The translations under genes and the position numbers were made by a program. Shown in pieces: positions 1-9,866 of a stretch of 27,771 nt of DNA; position 1 is the first letter of the stretch; each line of letters opens with the position of its first letter. The notes below the pieces were generated by a model, which saw only the letters and a program-made list of their open reading frames with translations, was not told the origin of the DNA and searched no databases. The stretch is taken from NCBI GenBank assembly GCA_015478945.1, contig JABUQX010022867.1:1-27771 (forward strand), read 5' to 3'. The DNA comes from Trachelipus rathkii (lineage: Eukaryota; Arthropoda; Malacostraca; Isopoda; Trachelipodidae).

Positions 1-36
1 CAGAAAGAGAGATAATAGAGAGAGAATGGATAGGAA
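1..36. repeat. Short (GA)n-rich tract
   Basis: Imperfect GA repeat at the window edge, so its full extent is unknown. Positions 37-189 after it are ordinary single-copy-looking DNA with no supported feature. Confidence 0.6.
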
Positions 37-189
37 GTAGGAGAAACTACATTTCATAGACAATCATATTGCTATAGATGAAACTATCACAAGATTTGTG
101 AAGGGAAGTTCGTTTAGAACTGGGCGAGACTTTTTCCTCTTCAACTAGTTACTACAGCTTAACAAGGGATCTCTATCCAATCCGCTCCT

Positions 190-612
190 TGTATGGAGTA
201 CGTTTCCCGAATAGTCTGGGGGGCTCTTGTCACCCGGGTTTGGCGGGTGCGAGTCCAAAGGCGAAAGGCTATAAACTTCCTGCTTTCGTATGACCTCTAA
301 GTTTGCGGGCGTGATGTTGGTTGCTTATTCTTTTCTATTAGTACGCAGCGGAGTGTTCTGAGGAACTTCACACAGCGTACGACCATTTACGAGCCCTCAC
401 TGTAGCACATAAGGTGCTGGTCTGGCACGAGTTTGTGTGATTAATTGGAATCCAGTGCTAGTTAGCTGCGGTGTTCCTTCTTTCCGCACTCTGTTGTGGA
501 ATCTCTTTCCATTTCTGTGTTTCCTCTGAATGTTAATCTCCCTCTATTAAAAGCCAAGTCTGTTGCTCTATCTGTGTAATTGCGCTAGTGGATGAAATTT
601 TTTCGTGCAACA
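190..612 (-). mobile_element. Probable 3' LTR of an LTR retrotransposon
   Basis: Read on the minus strand, a polypurine tract (AAGGAGGGGG, 622-613) is followed directly by TGTTGCACG, the expected junction of a polypurine tract with a 3' LTR starting TG. The LTR therefore starts at 612 and runs to lower coordinates. Its far end is uncertain: ends in ACA occur at 190 (CTCCATACA, LTR of 423 bp) and at 229 (GGGTGACA, 384 bp). The region is richer in GC than its surroundings. The 5' LTR is not in the window, so the LTR pair and the target-site duplication cannot be checked. The family (Gypsy or other) is not assigned. Confidence 0.45.
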
Positions 613-622
613 CCCCCTCCTT
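613..622 (-). other. Polypurine tract (plus-strand primer site)
   Basis: The minus strand reads AAGGAGGGGG immediately before the putative LTR start. In LTR retrotransposons this tract primes plus-strand DNA synthesis. The call depends on the LTR interpretation of 190-612. Confidence 0.45.
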
Positions 623-995
623 AGGTCCGTTGCCCGTGAGTGGTGTGAACTGTAAAAAAAAAAATAATTAGAAAATAAAGTAGAAGAATAATGAAACGCC
701 TTTTCCTTTTGTTTGTCAATGTCCAACACGAATGGTTCTTAGTTTTTTTGCTCAGACTTCATTATACTGGTGATGTGCTGGTAAGTCGACCGGCTGGATA
801 CGAATTGAATTAAAGTGGTTGAGTCTGTAAAGGGATAGCCTGGAGGATAGAAAAATAAAATACGAAGGAGACATAACAAACACACTTCCTGCCTCACTTC
901 TGCTATTAATGTGATTAAATGCAATCACTTTCGACTCCTTTATTCTTACAGCACGGCTTCCTACGTCATACATTACTTTGATTCATTCCTTAAGT
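623..995 (-). other. Internal 3' part of the LTR element
   Basis: In minus orientation this sequence lies just upstream of the polypurine tract and so should be the 3' internal region of the element. Two overlapping minus ORFs are present (752-973, 73 codons; 739-924, 61 codons) in different frames. Neither shows a motif I recognise, and no integrase or reverse transcriptase signature is visible. It may be the decayed end of pol or a 3' untranslated stretch. It contains an A-run at 652-662. Confidence 0.3.
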
Positions 996-1266
996 ATACT
1001 TACTATATATTTATAATATAGACTAGATATATATATATATATAAGATATTCTCATATTATATATATAAAATAATACATATATATTTATTAAATTTTATAT
1101 ATATAGTATGGATCAATAGTATATTACTAATGTAGAATATATTATATATATACTTATATATATATATATATTATATATATTATATTATATTATTATATAT
1201 ATTTATATATATACTATTATTTATATATATATTATATATAGTATATATATAATAATATATATATAC
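996..1266. repeat. Interrupted (AT)n block
   Basis: Almost pure A/T with many short perfect (TA) runs broken by AA or TT. The single-copy island 1267-1465 that follows has no supported feature. Confidence 0.9.
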
Positions 1267-1465
1267 TCAAATTTACATGGTTGTTTATCAATGACTATAG
1301 ACGCTCAAAGCTTCGACTTTTTCGTAGAGTTTGTATATAGGTGAATGGAGACATTCGCGATGCTGCGATGTGCAACGTTAATATTGCTCATCCAGCACCG
1401 CCAGTATGTAAAAAATTAGAAGTATCCGTATTCCACGCAGGAATATAAATTTTGATATCCGATAA

Positions 1466-1722
1466 ATCATATATAGATAATTATATATATCTATAGATAT
1501 ATAATATAATATATATTTATAATATTATATATATATATAATATATATATTATATATATATATATTATATATATAGATTTATTATAGTATATACATAATAT
1601 TACGGTCATACGATATATATATTAATAGATATAATATATTGATATATATATATATATAATATACATATATATATATATAATATATATAATTTATTAATAT
1701 ATATAATATATATAAGTAATTT
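1466..1722. repeat. Interrupted (AT)n block
   Basis: Same composition as the neighbouring blocks. The following island, 1723-1979, is AT-rich with no coding or structural signal seen. Confidence 0.9.
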
Positions 1723-1979
1723 ATAGCTCAAAGCGATAACTTGTTTGCCAGTTTTACTTTCATTTCAAACAAATTTTGAATGCAACATTTTTTATATTTT
1801 GCTCGTACAAGCTAATCTTTGCAATTGGTACAAGGAAACTATTGTTTTTCGATTTTTAAAACAAATTTCAATTTTTCCAAATGCCTACCATTTGCAGAAA
1901 TGGACGAATTGACTATATAGCTTATGCAATCGGAGGAATACTTTTTAAAATTTATCTTCTCTTTAAACTATCCTATAAG

Positions 1980-2160
1980 ATATTACTATATATATAGTTA
2001 TATAAATATATATATATATATCATATATAATATATAATAGTATTAGTATAATATTATATATATATATATAGTATTTATATATATGTATATATATAAGCGG
2101 GTTTATATATTATATTACTATTATATGATATATATATACTATATTAATTAAAATTTATAT
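1980..2160. repeat. Interrupted (AT)n block left of the palindrome
   Basis: An A/T-only block ending about 87 bp before the palindromic element. A similar block begins about 77 bp after that element. Confidence 0.9.
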
Positions 2161-2246
2161 AAATAATTGGTTCAAAGCTTTCGATTGTCCGTATAGGTAT
2201 TTATTAAAACGATTCCCACCATCTCCACCGTTCAGATGGGGTTAAA

Positions 2247-2912
2247 ATGCTGGTCTGTAAATGTAAAGAAAAAAAAAAAAAAAAATAAAAAAAATTTTAA
2301 TATCTCAAAAACTATGATAGGTACAGGGAAAAGGAAAACATTTTGGGAATCCTGGTAAATTTCACATAGGAATGAAATATAGTAATAGATTAGAGAGGCC
2401 TAATTAGAGACGTTTTATGGTTACGTCGTTAATAAAATAGAGCTTTCTATTAATTTGGCTTTTTTTTCTTTTACTAAAGAATACCAAAGGGTATACCGCA
2501 ATCGATGGCAGGAAGTCGGGGGTCTTGGCTGTTCCGAAGACTACGGGTAGACTATTCCCCCTCCGGGGACGGGTCTCCGAACCCCGTCTTTGGATATGGG
2601 GTGTCGCGGGGGTTCTCCGCCCGTCCCCTACGGGATGTGAAAGTCCCGCCTATGTTCCCCGTACGGCTCGATGCCCCTACGTGTGTCCGTATAAAGCAAT
2701 AATTTAATAGAAAGTCTATTTATTTATCGAGAAACCAATAATAGGTCTCTAAATAGGCGCTTCTAATCATATTACTATGATTATTAACAATAATTTTTTT
2801 ATGTATTATTATTATTGATTTACATTTTCTTATGTGAAATTTACCAGGATTCCAAAATTGTATTCTTTAGTAAAATAGCTATTGTGTTTTTGAGATATTA
2901 ATTTTTTTTTTT

Positions 2913-2944
<32 letters not shown>

Positions 2945-2966
2945 TTTACATTTCAGGACCCAGCAT
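2247..2966. repeat. ~720-bp fold-back palindrome with GC-rich core
   Basis: The two halves are reverse complements along most of their length. Outside to inside, the matched pairs are ATGCTGG (2247) with CCAGCAT (2960-2966); an A-run (2267-2298) with a T-run (2901-2947); TTAATATCTCAAAAAC (2297-2312) with its complement at 2886-2901; a 27-28 bp block (2341-2368) with 2831-2857; TTTCTATTAA (2444) with 2704-2713; GGGGACGGG (2565-2573) with CCCGTCCCC (2620-2628); and GAACCCC (2579-2585) with GGGGTTC (2609-2615). The implied centres are close together (about 2579-2606, drifting with indels). The central loop is about 23 nt. The core, 2500-2695, is strongly GC-rich inside very AT-rich DNA. Arm divergence argues for age or read error. 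It may be a fold-back or MITE-like element, two head-to-head repeat copies, or a long-read palindrome artefact. Confidence 0.8.
2505..2702 (+). other. GC-rich core of the palindrome; ORFs not credited
   Basis: Two overlapping plus-strand reading frames (60-65 codons) are open here, but the sequence is one GC-rich inverted repeat in which low stop-codon density is expected. The predicted peptides show no domain. I treat them as a by-product of composition rather than a gene. Confidence 0.6.
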
Positions 2967-3042
2967 GGACAGCATGTCCATTGTATCGTTTACGTATGCA
3001 TTAATAGTTTAAGATACGATATGAGGAAATGGAAGCTGGCTA

Positions 3043-3193
3043 TTATAGTATTATATATATATATATATATATATGTATATTACTAGTATATATTATATAT
3101 ATTATATATACTATATATTTTATATATATATAATTAATATTATAACTATATATATATATTATATTATATATATATATTATAATTATATTATAC
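3043..3193. repeat. Interrupted (AT)n block
   Basis: An A/T-only block between the palindrome and the mariner fossil. Positions 3194-3469 hold no feature I can support; they could include the 5' untranslated end of the mariner element. Confidence 0.9.
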
Positions 3194-3469
3194 CCTCTTG
3201 TCCCAAAAGCAGTTATGGAATATTCATGAAGACTAAGTTAATGTAGCTGCCGCCGTGACGTATAGGAGTGCGGTAGCTAGTTAATAGCTACTGATTAGTG
3301 CGAATGAACGGTGTGATTAACTAGATTATAAGGGTAATATTGCCGATGTATGCACTACATCTGTCGTTATGTATGGGCGTGGGTGTTAAACCTCGGTCCG
3401 TTTTTTGTGCTAATATTTTTGTGTATGGCGTGTTTTCTATCCCGTTGCGTTTTAGCGATCAGTAATATT

Positions 3470-4470
3470 GAATCAAGGCGTACGCTTTAAATTCTGTGGA
3501 ACCGTAACAAGTCTGCCACTGAGACTGTTGCTTCTTTAAACGAAGCTTATGGGGATGATACATTCTATCGAGAACTATAGTTTTTAAGTGTCACAAGATT
3601 TCAAGAAGGGCAAGAAATGCTGTTTGAAAACGACAACTCGTTGTGGAAATCCATCTCGTCTTATAATAAACGAGTAAAATGTGGATAGTTTTAGAGTCTG
3701 TGTGGAGAAAGCCACCTGTTCGCGGTCAGAGTGATTGCGAAGAAACCCAAGAATTTTAATTCGAACGATTTGCACCCGAAAAATTGGTGTGCAAACTAGT
3801 ACCGTAATAGACTTGTCTGTAGAGCAGAAGGCGAACAGGTCAAAATGTATCAAGATTTACTTGAAATACCCGAATGGAGCACAAATTTTATTATATAGTT
3901 ATATCAGGCTAGTGAATATGGTTTTGAGTACGATGCCTTGAGAACCCAGGAAAATTGCGAATGGCACACAAAAATTTCTCTTCGTCGAGAAGAAAGCACG
4001 TATGAGCATATCCAGGTGAAAACCTGATTTATTGCTTTTTCGCCAGCCGGTGGTATGTGCACATAGGAATTGTACCTTCAGGACAGACGGTTAATGACAT
4101 CGTTTACAAAGATAGTTCTTGGAACGGTTCGAAAACGAGTTATCGAATCAGAACAGAACATTGCAGGCGATGGGTATGCACAAGATAACGCCATCTCATA
4201 TTTGCGCTCTCAATTGTATGAATTTCTGGTCGAAAAAAACATTCAATAGATCTCACATCCTCCATAACAGCCCAGATCTACTTCGTGCTAGAAAAGTCTC
4301 TCCGATAAGTTGGAAGATGAAGGTTGACGTGGTGCCCGTATTTTGACGTATGGACAAACATGAAAACACTGTAACGCGTGAACTGACCTCTTCTATAAAT
4401 AATGACTCGCGGTGACTTGATCTTATGAAGCAAAATGGAAAGTACCTTGAAACCGACATTGTGTGTAGTA
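3470..4470 (+). pseudogene. Decayed mariner-family transposase
   Basis: Mariner transposases cut and paste their own element at TA sites using a D,D34D catalytic triad. Several frames together give the family landmarks in the right order: the N-terminal helix-turn-helix zone with KSATET and LNEAYGDD near 3515-3562; RFQEGQE near 3600; the linker with LSVEQKANR (about 3810-3840, family form DEQKxNR) and KMYQDLLE; EYDA and EWHTK before the lysine-rich KKARM segment (about 3990); VPSGQTVN near 4072-4095; then PSHICALNCMNFW and SPDLL (about 4190-4280). The block where the first catalytic Asp is expected reads YQASEYG, the HDN block reads HKI, and the last Asp block is lost after SPDLL. There are at least four frame changes and several stops. 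The length (~1 kb) is close to an intact mariner gene. It is inactive as written. Confidence 0.85.
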
Positions 4471-4581
4471 CGCTCGCCAAGGGTTCATACTTCGATAGGA
4501 GATAGATGTAATTAATTATATCAGAGTAAGCGGAGATATTACGTAACGACAAGTTAGCATACATTTTTGTGGGTGATTATT

Positions 4582-4732
4582 AAATATATATATAATAAAA
4601 ATAGTAGAAGATTATTATTTATTATATATATATATCATATATTATTTAATTAAAAAAAATTTTAATATATATATTATATATATATATATTATATATTTAT
4701 ATATATATTATTAAGTATATATATATACGAGA
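4582..4732. repeat. Interrupted (AT)n block right of the mariner fossil
   Basis: A/T-only sequence starting about 110 bp after the last recognisable transposase codons. Positions 4733-4989 then hold AT-rich single-copy DNA with no feature seen. Confidence 0.9.
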
Positions 4733-4989
4733 ATATTAAACCATTTCTGCTCACTCCTTTATTACATCTTTCCATTTGAAAGCAACTAGCTTGTCTTTGA
4801 TTGTCAATACATTTGGCTTGACTTCATTCATTTGATAACTTTTCTCTTTAAAACTCTCATGCTACTAACGTTGGTCTGAAGTTATTATATTTGAAATGGA
4901 TATTTATATAAGAAAGATATATGAATGAGATGATATATCATTTTCTGCTAATACGAGTAAATTGTAGTCTATAGATGAAATCTATATGA

Positions 4990-5160
4990 TGGGATGATGA
5001 GATGATGATGATGATGATGATGAGATAGATTATGAATTGATGTGATATGAGATGGATGATGGATATGATGATATGATGATGATGTATATGATGATGATGA
5101 TGATGATTGATATAAAAATGATCGATGGATGATGATGATGAGATGATGAATGATGATGAT
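4990..5160 (+). repeat. (GAT)n/(ATG)n trinucleotide microsatellite
   Basis: Dense runs of GATGATGAT interrupted by TATATGA and GAGATG units. It passes directly into an (ATT)n tract. Apparent ORFs starting here are repeat-derived. Confidence 0.9.
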
Positions 5161-5235
5161 TTTTAAATATTTATATTATTTATTATATTATTTATTTTAT
5201 TATTATTTTTTTATTATTATTATTATTATTAATTT
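5161..5235 (+). repeat. (ATT)n microsatellite
   Basis: Interrupted ATT units. The small ORF read across 5150-5374 begins in this repeat and has no independent support. Confidence 0.85.
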
Positions 5236-5464
5236 GATATTTTGCAATGTGTTTTCAAAAGTTGATATAAGTTTATGTCATAAGTTTTTGTTGAATCATA
5301 AATTTTATGAATTTATAATCCTAGTGGAGATATTAAAAGTGTCAAATTGCTGCACAGCTTCAACAACGAATTAATTTTTTAAAACTTTAGGGAAGTATCT
5401 TTAAAATTAATTAATTTGTTTAAAAATAATTATTACAAATGAACTACAATGATTATATTGACAT

Positions 5465-5511
5465 AATTATTATTATTATTATTATATATTATTATTAAGT
5501 AATATTATTGA

Positions 5512-5551
<40 letters not shown>

Positions 5552-5552
5552 T
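5465..5552 (+). repeat. (ATT)n microsatellite
   Basis: Two ATT runs, the longer one nearly perfect at about 5513-5550. Sequence from 5553 to 6235 is AT-rich and non-coding as far as I can see; the only small landmark is a perfect 14-bp palindrome AAATATCGATATTT near 5585. Confidence 0.9.
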
Positions 5553-6235
5553 GGGTAATAGTTGATCATAGGAGATTCTACCGAAATATCGATATTTTTT
5601 CCGATAATGCGTTTTTTTTTTTATCTTTATCGTCATATTTTTGTGTGTACTAATAAAGCGTTGCCAAGACTCTCTCATATATAGATTTAATCGATCTATC
5701 AAAAAAAAATTCATTAATTCAGTTTAGGACCATTTTAGGCCGCCATAAGTTTGTTATTATACACAATAAATCTGTCTACTACCATGAATCTTATCATAAC
5801 CTTCTGTTTTTCGAACGTAAAAAGAAATGATATCTGAAAACAACGAATAACGTTGCTTATAAAAATATCGTAATTTTGGTGGCATTTTTATCATCGAACA
5901 CGCGCCGAGTTCTTTATAGTATATTCAAAAAATGATAATTTTAAACATTATAAGATTTTTTTTTATATATTCGTTATTACTCCAATATTAGCATTATTTC
6001 TAAAGAAATAATAAAATATGTTTATTTAATTTATTTTATTTTTTTAATGTCAAGTTAAAACATTTAACATTGTTTTAATGAAGATTTTATAACAAGTTTT
6101 CTAAATTACAAGGTTTTGAGTATAGATATGTGGAAGAATATATAATGCTTTTTAGAAATCGAATAAATAAAATAATTCATAATTTCTAATAAATTTCTTA
6201 ATACTTATTTAAAATTAGTACGAACTTGTTCATTT

Positions 6236-6482
6236 TGTATATATGATATATTTAAAATAATTTATATACTATATATATATTTTTATATATATAATATAAT
6301 AATATATATATATAATATATATAAATTATATTAGTGAATTATATTATATAATTAAGCATAGTTAACGGTATTATGAATAGATATGTATACTATATATATA
6401 TAGTATTATAATATACTAGTTAAATATAATATAATATATATATTATACTAATAATATAAATTTAAATATAATAGTATATGTA
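6236..6482. repeat. Interrupted (AT)n block
   Basis: A/T-rich block with few C or G bases. The following 6483-7154 has no supported gene. It includes a poly(A) tract at 6803-6845 and a nearly G-free stretch at about 7039-7118. Confidence 0.85.
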
Positions 6483-6802
6483 ATTTATTAGACGAGTTAC
6501 TCTTTTAAACTCCATTTAAAATGACAATTTCCCTGTAAATCAAAGCTTTACAATTTAATAAGGATCTATAATAGAGAAACATGTTTATATCTTCTTTTAT
6601 CCTATATCTTTCCCGAAACGAAGGTAATGTGCATTTAAAATCACTTACAGAGGAGATTTAAAGAGGAAAGACACATTTGAGCAATGATTTTGTTTTTGTC
6701 TCTGCTTTTGTTTTCTAGATCTTCTGCTTCTTTTTTTTACTACAAAGGGTCTATAATATCATAATTACTTCTATTAAGGGAAAGACTTTCTTTTCACTTC
6801 GC

Positions 6803-6845
6803 AAAAAGAAAAAAAAAAAAAAAAAAAAGAAAAACTAAAAAAAAA
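6803..6845 (+). repeat. Poly(A) tract
   Basis: A-run of about 40 bases broken by single G, C and T bases. It could be the tail of an old retroposed copy, but no body or target-site duplication was recognised. Confidence 0.6.
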
Positions 6846-7154
6846 TCCTATCAGAAAACTACAGCAAATAACTTGACACAAAAGGATTAAGTGAAACTAA
6901 TTACATTTTCCCTACAGAATGGATGTGGCTCGAAAAAAACAAAAAGAGAAAAACAGATTATTTTAACACCACATAACGGGGGTCATATCACCACAGCAAC
7001 TAAATCCTAGCATCACGACAGCATAGTAGTAGGATATATGAACCTATCCATACACACTATATCCATTATACACTACCTAATAATCCTAATATATTACTAT
7101 CCCTAATATCTATACATGAAGTGAGAAAAAATTGTCCATCTATACTAATCACAT

Positions 7155-7192
7155 CCATAGTATATATATTATAATATATATATCTATATAGG
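7155..7192. repeat. Short (AT)n block
   Basis: AT run just left of the B-box hairpin; a longer AT block lies on the other side. Confidence 0.8.
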
Positions 7193-7230
7193 GTTTAAAA
7201 ATAAATGCATGCTCGCATTACAAATTGTAC

Positions 7231-7308
7231 ATAAACATTTTGTCCCAGTGGGGTTGAACCCACATAACATCATGAGTAAGGTTCAAACCCACTGGGAACA
7301 ATGTTTAT
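7231..7308. repeat. Perfectly placed hairpin with B-box-like words in both arms
   Basis: Left arm 7231-7260 (ATAAACATTTTGTCCCAGTG then GGGTTGAACC) pairs with right arm 7280-7308 (GGTTCAAACCCACTGGGAAC then AATGTTTAT), with three or so mismatches or one-base bulges and a 19-nt loop. GGTTCAAACCC in the right arm fits the RNA polymerase III B-box (GWTCRANNC), and the left arm gives GTTCAACCC on the other strand. No tRNA cloverleaf or A-box was found. It may be a short fold-back MITE or an inverted pair of SINE or tRNA fragments. Confidence 0.75.
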
Positions 7309-7316
7309 TTATAATA

Positions 7317-7420
7317 GAAGTACTATATTATATTATATACTATATTTATATATATATATATATATACATATATAATATATATATAATTATATTATATATA
7401 TATAAATTATAATATAATAC
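7317..7420. repeat. Interrupted (AT)n block
   Basis: AT-rich block. The reading frame across 7209-7412 runs through the hairpin and this repeat and is not credited. Positions 7421-7931 are AT-rich; a 62-codon plus ORF at 7686-7874 has no recognisable feature and looks like chance. Confidence 0.85.
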
Positions 7421-7931
7421 TGTCGTAACAAGGATTATTTAATAACATAGTGAATAATAAAAAAGGTTTAGCAGTTTTTCATTTACAAACGGTAAAAAAT
7501 AATTTTTTTTTATATTGAAATGTGTCCAGAAATTTAAATGCAGTTAAATAAAGTTGTCATATATAATTTAGGCTACATTCCTTCGCGAGCGATTTAACAA
7601 TCGACTCCACACATACACAGATCGAGCAAATGGCGGAAAGCTGAAAGATTAGTAGGATGAATAACGATGTAACAATAAGTGAAGTATGATTATACCATAT
7701 AGAATTTCCATTATACATAAGCGGATACTGTTATCAATCAGTATATGTCATCAGAAGCATCGGAGGTACGATGAACAAACGCTTAAAACATTTAGATTGC
7801 TATTATATTCGAGAACAATAAAACCGAAAATTTTGGCAGGAAATGCATTAGTTAATGCCAACTTAGAATTCTAATAGTAGTACATAGAACCAATAAACTG
7901 AAAATATTCATTGCAAATTGCAGACGGTTAG

Positions 7932-8069
7932 TTATATCAAGAAAAACAAATCGTCATCTATTATTCGCCTGAAGCAGTACCCGCAGCTCAACAAAGCTTC
8001 CAGGGGATCATCCTTGTCCAAGGCTCGAAGAACACTCTCAAATTTCATTTGATTTTCTTTCAAAGTTTC
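7932..8069 (-). CDS. Possible terminal exon, unknown protein
   Basis: On the minus strand a candidate 3' splice site (TTTTTCCTACACACCCAG, cut after 8070) is followed by 45 codons without a stop, ending in TAA at 7932-7934. The peptide begins ETLKENQMKFESVLRALDKD and is rich in acidic and leucine residues, with mixed codon third positions unlike the AT-only surroundings. It contains no domain I recognise. No upstream exon could be identified. Open length alone is weak evidence here, so this is only a candidate. Confidence 0.25.
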   Translation of the reverse strand, partial: ETLKENQMKFESVLRALDKDDPLEALLSCGYCFRRIIDDDLFFLI

Positions 8070-8351
8070 CTGGGTGTGTAGGAAAAATATATGCTATATG
8101 AAACTTTATTTATTTTAACGAGAATATTTAAGTAAAAAACTTTAATACATGGCATGAAAATCAGAGGGGAGTGGTTACAAATCTAATTTTTTTGGTCTGA
8201 TTTGTCAGAGACTGCATCAAAAAGTAAAACTTTATATAGCTACAGTATTATATATATTTAACCTCTCGTTTTTCAAATGATAGCTTATATTTCTATAAAG
8301 GACTTATTATAAAATAACTTATTTTTTTTTTATAAAACTCTCTCTATTTAA
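8070..8351. other. AT-rich stretch, nothing supported
   Basis: No reading frame, repeat or structure stands out. If 7932-8069 is an exon this would be intron, since the putative acceptor pyrimidine tract is at its left edge. Confidence 0.5.
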
Positions 8352-8510
8352 ATTATAGTACTATATATATTTTATTATATATTATATATTAATAATTTAT
8401 ATATATATAAGTATATATGATAAATATAATATCTAAATATATATTTATTATATTATATATGTTATAGAAGGGTATATTATAATATATAATAGTATATATT
8501 ATAAGATGTG
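8352..8510. repeat. Interrupted (AT)n block
   Basis: AT-rich block followed by a ~135-bp single-copy island. Confidence 0.85.
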
Positions 8511-8645
8511 TGTGGCAATAAACAGTATCGAGAAGGTTTGTAAGGAATCGGAGTCATTGATCTCACTAAGATATACTTGATCATGAGTATAACTAAATAT
8601 AACTATTTGACGTCGACATTTAATATTATGTCAGTATAGAGTTAA

Positions 8646-8698
8646 TATTTATATTAATATATATATAATATATATATATTACTATATATAATATAATT
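8646..8698. repeat. Short (AT)n block
   Basis: Pure A/T except one C. A ~115-bp island with a TG-rich patch (8766-8786) follows. Confidence 0.8.
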
Positions 8699-8816
8699 TA
8701 ACGTTTTTTATGTATTGCATCTTCACAAAACCAGAAAAGGCCAATCCCGGTTTTTTCAATCTCGAGTGTGTGTGACGTTGTGTGTTATTCTATAGGAAGT
8801 AGTACGTATTTATAAG

Positions 8817-8960
8817 AATATATAATATATATATAATATAGTATGTATAGTAATAAATATATATAGTATAGTGCAGAGATTATAGTATATACAGATATAT
8901 GATAATCGCGTCGAAGACTGTATGCGCAAAGTATTATATGATAGATATATCTTACTCTAA
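8817..8960. repeat. Degenerate (AT)n block
   Basis: More interrupted than the others, with G and C at several points after 8870. Confidence 0.7.
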
Positions 8961-9202
8961 TATAGTTTAGGAACTTAATTTGATATGGTCTTATAGGTTG
9001 GTGTTAAAAAAAGTTTAAACGTCTTCTATTTGGTCAATAACATATTTGGAGTACGGGAGGTATTAATTCCCATTGGTAATTACGTTTGCTTCTTTATGGA
9101 GTTGGCTTTAAACTACTGGGAGGTGCGGTTTCAAAAAAAAATGGCAGCAGCGGGCAGAAAACACCACCCACGGTTTCCATGTCCGAAGCATGTTAGGTAG
9201 AC

Positions 9203-9454
9203 TTATAGAAACGTAGAGGTGGATGTGTGTGTACGAGGTATGCTACGACATAATGGACAGGGAATGTGTTGGTGAGGCCAGGAACCGGGCGGCGAGAGAG
9301 CGGATGCCGTTCGCGATGCCTCCCGTATCGTTGTATGGTTCGCTTCCAAAATAAAATTATTAGAATTGGTTATTATATTTGCAATTTCTCCACCCTCCAT
9401 GGATAACCTTGTGCAAATTCCCAATATTCCAAAGAAAAAAATTGTAAATTGCAC
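9203..9454. other. Region open on both strands, unknown
   Basis: A GC-richer patch (about 9120-9340) where the minus strand is open for 83 codons (9454 to 9203) and the plus strand for 43 codons from ATG 9223 to TAA 9354 (peptide starts MCVYEVCYDIMDRECVGEAR). Both cannot be real. The plus frame has more protein-like composition, but neither shows a known domain. It may be a fragment of a transposon or a retained single-copy piece. Confidence 0.25.
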
Positions 9455-9498
9455 ATTCAGTGACTAAATTTCCAGAACAACTAATCACAGGAACTTAC

Positions 9499-9597
9499 AC
9501 CACACCCCAAGCTAACTCTGTCAAGGTTACTATCAATTTCTAACCGTCTCAAGGCTCCATTAATCGCAACACTCTTCTCAAGCACATCGCAATGCAT
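9499..9597 (-). CDS. Possible exon ending at a consensus splice donor, unknown protein
   Basis: On the minus strand, 33 codons from ATG (9597-9595) run without a stop to GGTGTGGT followed by GTAAGT at 9498-9493, a consensus 5' splice site. The peptide begins MHCDVLEKSVAINGALRRLE. The frame is also open upstream to a TAA about 18 bases before the ATG, so the ATG could be internal. Leucine spacing is loosely reminiscent of leucine-rich repeats, but that is not enough to name it. Confidence 0.3.
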
Positions 9598-9683
9598 CAA
9601 ACAGGTATAGTTACCTTATCAATTCACGGATACAAATATTTGGGGGAGCGGCTCGGGACTGGTAACGGATTTATGGTTCCATA

Positions 9684-9866
9684 TAATCACATATATATAT
9701 GTGATAGAGTATTATAATATATAATAGGTTTGAGTCATATTATATACATAAAAATATATCATACTCTTACTATTACTATATACTCATATATATATCTATA
9801 CTACCTATCATCTAATATATAAATACTACCTATACTAATATAACCAATCTATCATATAATCTACAA
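9684..9866. repeat. AT block grading into a G-free tract
   Basis: (AT)n at 9686-9720, followed by about 110 bases (9758-9867) made of A, T and C with essentially no G, including CTACCTAT-like units. Positions 9867-11059 that follow are AT-rich single-copy DNA without a supported gene; a 68-codon minus ORF at 10745-10951 has no recognisable feature. Confidence 0.75.

Noticed and set aside
1306..2190. The word CTCAAAG or TTCAAAG after three successive AT blocks, spaced ~420-440 bp, suggesting a tandem repeat
   Set aside because: The sequences following each occurrence do not align beyond the short word.
4253..4564. 103-codon minus ORF
   Set aside because: Antisense to the mariner transposase fossil, whose plus-strand landmarks are clear.
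3194..4582. CCCAAAAGCAGTTATG near 3205 and the complement of CATACATTTTTGTGGG near 4557-4572 as mariner terminal repeats
   Set aside because: Only partial similarity; not better than expected in such AT-rich DNA.
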